Below are positions 59,603 to 64,000 of a stretch of DNA of 64,000 nt, one piece after another. A program made the position numbers and the translations under genes. The notes under the pieces were generated by a model that saw only the letters and a program-made list of their open reading frames with translations, was not told where the DNA came from and ran no database searches. Within the stretch, counting starts at the first letter, position 1, and each line of letters opens with the position of its first letter. Origin of the DNA: Phytoseiulus persimilis (Eukaryota > Arthropoda > Arachnida > Mesostigmata > Phytoseiidae); the NCBI GenBank assembly GCA_037576195.1, contig CM075102.1:48294745-48358744 (forward strand). Direction: 5' to 3'.

Positions 59603-59943
59603 AGTTGGGCAGATTCGAATCACTTTGATTCGAATCACTTTGATTCGAATCACTTTTGATTCGAATCAAGAAACATCGAATCAAAAGTGATTCGAATCAT
59701 TTTTTTTCGAATCACATCTGATCCGATCTGATTCGAATCAGAAAATGATTCGAATCAAAATTTGATTCGAATAATTTTCTGGTACGAATCCTTACTACAT
59801 ATAATCGGCTTAGTCGGGGACCAGTCTGACCATACTTTTCAAAAGCTGGAGGGGTGATTCCGAGACCAATCTGAGCATTACTTCCATACTCTGGAGGGGG
59901 TGATCCTTCAGAGTTGGAAAGTGTGATTCGAATCTGCCCAACT
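59603..59943. repeat. Hairpin-rich MITE-like element made of GATTCGAATC palindromes
   Basis: The 341-base element has perfect inverted ends of 21 bases. The left end begins AGTTGGGCAGATTCGAATCA (59603) and the right end is its complement, ending at 59943. The left half (to about 59790) is a tandem series of the palindrome GATTCGAATC with short spacers. The right half has two copies of a TCTGA..CAT..CTGGAGGGG..TGAT unit. An 11-base direct repeat GTGGTAAAAAT flanks it (59589-59599 and 59944-59954), with three extra bases (CAG) on the left. It has no coding capacity. Confidence 0.75.
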
Positions 59944-59954
59944 GTGGTAAAAAT

Positions 59955-60364
59955 GTTGCATCTGTAGATGCTTCAATTTTCCGGTATGCTCGCTGGATCT
60001 ATTCATCGGTCGGTTTTGCTGCGCGTTCCGCATACCGCTACACACTGACATGCCGAGCTCATAATTGAGCCAGAACCGTTGATCTGAACGAGCTTCCGAC
60101 TGCTGTCGAGCGAGGTTCAGAGCGCCGAACTTTTGAATCGGGAATTCCTGGCTGAAGAGGATTCTGTGACTGGAAATCAAGTTCAGAACTACGAAAATCG
60201 CAACGCACCGCGTCCGCCACGAATGGTCACCAAACACGCACACCGGTAAAGACGAGGGCGATTCCGGCCTGATACACTGCGTTCGCACATCTTCCTCGAA
60301 ATGGGCGTCCACACGATTCCCGTTCGGACGTCTGACTTCTTTTCGGGCCTTGACCCTCAGGTTT
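59955..60364. other. Intergenic or unresolved
   Basis: I see no supported gene. A 134-codon minus frame at 59908-60312 runs into the MITE-like element and is therefore rejected. Confidence 0.4.
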
Positions 60365-60775
60365 CACTCGGTTCCTCGATTGAAAAGAGAAGACTTCGCT
60401 CCAGTTTTTTCCGCGGCCTCGGAAAGCAGGGAGATCGAGGAACCTGAATACGGTCTCCTTTCGGATCCTGAACCAGAACTTCGGTCGGGAAGAATCGTTC
60501 CGGTGAACTCAACGAAGTGGCCCGCTGACTCAAGCCGCTTCCGCAGTTTCTCCTCGGACACACTTGACCCCGAAAAGCTTCGAAATTTCGAGGCGTGGCG
60601 ATCGGATTCGAGCTGGACAGCCCGCACATGGACACATTATATGTTAAACGAGAGCGTCCGACCGAGCTATCCGGCTCGCCGACCAGCAGGGGAACATCCC
60701 GCATGTGACGCGCGTTGGGTGGCTGCTCTTCTTGCTGCCTCCCAGCATCACGGCGATCATCTTTCGGATCACTGA
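60365..60775 (+). CDS. Weak candidate exon, function unknown
   Basis: A CTTGACCCTCAG acceptor at 60364 is followed by an open exon entered in phase 2 and running 137 codons to a stop. The text is polar: SVPRLKREDFAPVFSAASES, EPEYGLLSDPEPELRSGR, then DTLDPEKLRNFEAW. An even longer frame is open on the opposite strand, so the openness may reflect base composition. No start or partner exon was found. Confidence 0.25.
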   Translation, partial: HSVPRLKREDFAPVFSAASESREIEEPEYGLLSDPEPELRSGRIVPVNSTKWPADSSRFRSFSSDTLDPEKLRNFEAWRSDSSWTARTWTHYMLNESVRPSYPARRPAGEHPACDARWVAALLAASQHHGDHLSDH

Positions 60776-63098
60776 GACAACATGAAATTAGTCCGTCAAT
60801 CTGGAACGTCAACACGAGTGAAGACAGGCTCCGGTCGTTAAGTTTCAATTGCAACCAAATGATTGGGTTGATAGTTTCGATGATGGGCGCCACTCAAGCT
60901 CATGCGCGCTCGCTCGTCCGTCCGCTGTTCATTCGTTCAACAGACCGACCTCTTGACGTTCCGGCTGAGTCGCCCCGACCCCATGCCGGACTCCGATGCT
61001 TCACAAATCTTGGAGGTCGAACTCAGGTGAGGGCATAGGATGCCTGCGAGGGAAAAGTCTGCTGTTTCCGAACTCCGGCACTCCTTTCTTGATTATGACT
61101 TTTCTTTCCTTTGGCGAGCATCCCGAGTTTTCATCAGGGCTTAAAAGTCGACACAGTCGCCCCGTCGTCTGTGAAATTCACCCTCTGTCTATTCTCGGTA
61201 TCAGAGAATGGGTGTCAGACGAGTGAATACCTTCGGAAACACTCTGCTAAACGTTTTGATCGGAGCCTCGAGCTACCCTGTCTTTAAAAGAGCGTAGGAT
61301 GACGCTAAACCACAATTACCGTAGTACAGGTGTACGCTTGGTCCGTCTCATGAAGTCGGCCCTCACTAGCTCTTGAGACTGGTAGGGAGAGTCCGACCTG
61401 GCCAATCGAAATTTTCCCACTTTATCTTCGAAGCGGCCGGAGAACGAGTCCCCGCAAGTCGGACTAATCATGGGGAACCTAAAGAACTTTGAAGTCTCGA
61501 GATTGCGAATATTTTTCTCCGATGCACCGCATAATAACAAAAGAAATCCCTCTCTCAACTTGTTCGACCGGCTCTCAACCGGCGACTGGCGCCGCCTTTC
61601 CTTGATAAAATGTAACGGCCGTTATATTAGCCATGATTAAGAAACAGATGGATAACCGCTCCTTTATAAATGAGTTTGCGCCTTCATCCAACACCCTCGT
61701 TCGGCACCGACGTGACTGCAGTAAAGTTTTCCGAACATCTAATTCACGGATCAGAGCAATCTGATTCCGCGGTTCAACGTTCCGAGCTGCGCCGACGACG
61801 AATTCAAAACGGTAACAATGTTTGTTCCGCAACGTTTGGAACAGGCATTCGCTCCCTCGAACTATATTTTTTTTGTATGACGGAGTTTGTGCTTCGAGGA
61901 ACAGGTCGCATCGTGAAGAATTTCAAGGATGGAAATTCTCATTCAACGAAAACTCACTCAAGCTTCGCCAACGCCCGACTCCTTATCGATGACAAGAAGT
62001 AGGCAATTATGATCAGTTTTCGGTCGCTTATCTATTCCGTCGCGGACTAAACGCTGTTATCATCGATCCAAATCGCTCCTCGAGCACTGCCAGAGCACCT
62101 CGGTGAGCGATTTAGTTGCGGTCGCGTACGACGAAGTTGATCTGAGTTGTTCTATTATCCCTCTTCAGCGGGAAAATATCGTAGGGGGTTCCTCAACTTA
62201 TCAACGGCCCCGAGCGCTCGTTTCTTTTTTTTATCTCGGTTCATGGATACCGAGACGACGTCCACGGGGCTTCCATACGATCATTCAGGACTCTTTCTGT
62301 CATACCTGCGAACAGTTGAATCTATTCTCCGACTGACAAATCAGCCCGGTTGCACTCCGTCGAAATTTTTCGATCGACCTGAAAGGAACACCGCCCGAAA
62401 GCTGGACAGCCTCGTGCTTTTCTCAGCATAAGACTTCGTGGTCGTTTGGATTCATTGAACCTCTGTTTTCAATCATCAAGGCATCGAATCGTGAATGAAA
62501 ATGCTACTTCTCCGTCATCCTTGAGCATGCTCGCTCGTCCCGGTTTCCCGCGTCACAAGCCTCTTAATTTTAGGGGCCGATTCGGAGATATTCCTCGGAC
62601 GGACGAAAAAAATCCGTTTCCGATCCACTAACGGACTGGAATTCAACGTGGAGAACATAATTCCTGAATAGTTATGCCCAATTCGAGAAACCACTCCAGG
62701 GATTACCGATCATGACTCTCCTCCGAGTATAGTGGATTGGGAGAAACATAAGGACTGCGCGAACTCATGCATTATGAGACCATTGTTCACTCGATGGTCC
62801 TTGGGAGGAGTCTAGAAACATTGCGATGATCCTCGTTCGGTGGAGGCACAGCTGAAATTTCAAACAATCACGACAAGAGTATCAACAGCGAATGAGAGCT
62901 TCATGAGGCCTCAACTTTCTCTGAAAGATTGCGGCCGTCTGATTGGATTCCGTGTGATGACTCCCGCTCTGAATCTCGCTTTCAGCTGCCATCGGGTACA
63001 TCTAGGTTCCCACCCAGAGCTACTTCGGAAAAAATATCACATGCGAACTCGGAATGAAATTGGTCTTTTCCTATAGGTGGCGCGGATCCACACGGGTT
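60776..63098. other. Intergenic
   Basis: I see no supported gene in 2.3 kb. Frames of up to 110 codons look random. Confidence 0.45.
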
Positions 63099-63599
63099 TC
63101 AAGAGAATCCTCGTCGACGACGAGACGGGCTCCTGACCGGCTTCCCGACTCGTTTCTTCCTCCGTAAGACTTCTCGTTGAATGCTCCTCACGAAGACTTC
63201 ATCTTCGGCTCGCGCACGGATGATGGCATTGTTGGATGTTAGACATCTGAAAGATCCATCCGTCGACTTGCTCGTGCTCGCGTCCACGTACACGAGTTCT
63301 GTTTGTCTGTTGTAGTCATCGCGGCCGTCGACGGCGGCAGCGGCTGCTGCTGTTGTTGCTGATTGGAGCGATTTTTCTTCATTGCCGAGCAGAAAGATGA
63401 TGAGGCAAGGCGATGACACCTCATCTATTGTGAAGTGTCTGCCGCAATGCGTCTTCGTCAACATCTTCAACTGGGTCTTCATGCAGCTGAGCGGGCGTGC
63501 GTGCGAGTCAACACGAAAGCGAGAGAGTGAGTGAATCGACCAACGAGTCGCCGACGACGACTTCGATCGAAAACCGCAACCGGTCCTCGACGCCGTCAT
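63099..63599 (-). CDS. Candidate ORF with an alanine run, function unknown
   Basis: A minus-strand frame is open for 166 codons from an ATG at 63599. A more plausible internal ATG is at 63480 (MKTQLKMLTKTHCGRHFTID). It contains an alanine run coded by GCAGCAGC-type repeats (about 63335-63360), then DGRDDYNRQTELVYVDAS, and a very basic C-terminus (REVLRRKKRVGK, SPSRRRRGFS). Poly-Ala and basic tails occur in nuclear or precursor proteins, but I cannot assign a family. The frame length is only modestly above chance. Confidence 0.3.
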   Translation of the reverse strand: MTASRTGCGFRSKSSSATRWSIHSLSRFRVDSHARPLSCMKTQLKMLTKTHCGRHFTIDEVSSPCLIIFLLGNEEKSLQSATTAAAAAAVDGRDDYNRQTELVYVDASTSKSTDGSFRCLTSNNAIIRARAEDEVFVRSIQREVLRRKKRVGKPVRSPSRRRRGFS

Positions 63600-64000
63600 A
63601 TGGGAATTGAAGGAAACACGAACGCGCGAAGCGAGCTACAACAACAAGCCAGCCTCCCTCCATGATCGGTGAGGTGGTCCCTGGCCCTATCCGTGTCGAC
63701 CCCGAGCCGTGATTATGATCTTTGGCGGTAAAGAGATAATCCCAGCACTTGCAGGAGCTGTGATCTGTATATGGAGAGAGGGATCGTCCAGTCGAGATGG
63801 GAATTCTGAACGGATGCGATGAAGCTCCCATATTTTAGACCCTATCCGTTGAAACTCCGACTCCTCGAGAGAGGCTCACGGGACGCACTCCGTCATTTTG
63901 GTCCTCGAGCTTGAGAAGACCATCGCGTGAACTCGTCTCTGCGTTATCCTCAAGCCGGTCGTCACCTATCAAAAATCTGTTACCTGCTTCTGGCCGACGC
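63600..64000. other. End of window, no supported feature
   Basis: There is no gene that I can support. If the 63.1-63.6 kb frame is real, its promoter would lie here. Confidence 0.4.

Noticed and set aside
60357..60893. 178-codon minus frame
   Set aside because: It overlaps the 60.4 kb plus-strand frame antisense. Both being open suggests base composition rather than coding, and no family text is seen.
1..64000. tRNA genes, rRNA or CRISPR arrays
   Set aside because: I looked for T-loop-like GGTTCGA motifs with flanking stems and for regularly spaced direct repeats. I found none that I could support, though eye inspection cannot exclude a tRNA.

Overview
The window is animal nuclear DNA, most likely from an arthropod. 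I infer a mite-like chelicerate from the compact introns (many of 50-200 bases), roughly 50% G+C, a GRD-type Cys-loop receptor, and a short secreted leucine-rich protein of the kind usually named 'oplophorus-luciferin 2-monooxygenase non-catalytic subunit-like' in arthropods. No gene here resembles a bacterial or organellar gene. All gene models were built by hand from open frames, GT/GC-AG splice sites and exon phase.

Layout. 0-4.3 kb: mostly non-coding, with one tentative two-exon minus-strand gene (2.1-2.8 kb). 4.3-8.2 kb, plus: an RPGR-type RCC1-repeat protein ending in a CAAX box. 12.8-14.9 kb, plus: a membrane-anchored short-chain dehydrogenase of the retinol dehydrogenase type. 15.2-18.1 kb, plus: an unrecognised acidic protein built from a run of small symmetric phase-1 exons. 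18.7-19.4 kb, minus: a decayed LINE 3' end. 21 kb, minus: a two-exon gene for a small secreted cationic protein. 22-28.9 kb: sparse, with weak exon candidates and one membrane-protein exon at 26.8-27.0 kb.

28.9-39.1 kb, minus: a complete 14-coding-exon muscle myosin heavy chain gene (1,933 residues) with a TATA promoter and a non-coding first exon. One intron holds a separate ATG-initiated exon whose splice phase joins it to the myosin neck/rod exons. It has the architecture of the Drosophila myosin rod protein, an internal-promoter product. I consider this the most interesting item.

40.7-41.2 kb, plus: exons of an unrecognised gene. 45.0-51.5 kb, plus: a complete 12-exon GRD-like ligand-gated channel subunit (506 residues). 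53.1-54.3 kb: a mariner element with about 410-base inverted repeats and only a broken DNA-binding N-terminus. 54.8-56.4 kb, plus: a complete 6-exon secreted leucine-rich-repeat protein. 59.6-59.9 kb: a hairpin-rich MITE-like repeat. The rest to 64 kb is mostly non-coding, with weak candidates at 60.4 and 63.1 kb.

The genes do not form an operon. They are independently transcribed and cover cilia, retinoid or lipid redox, muscle, neuronal signalling and secreted proteins.
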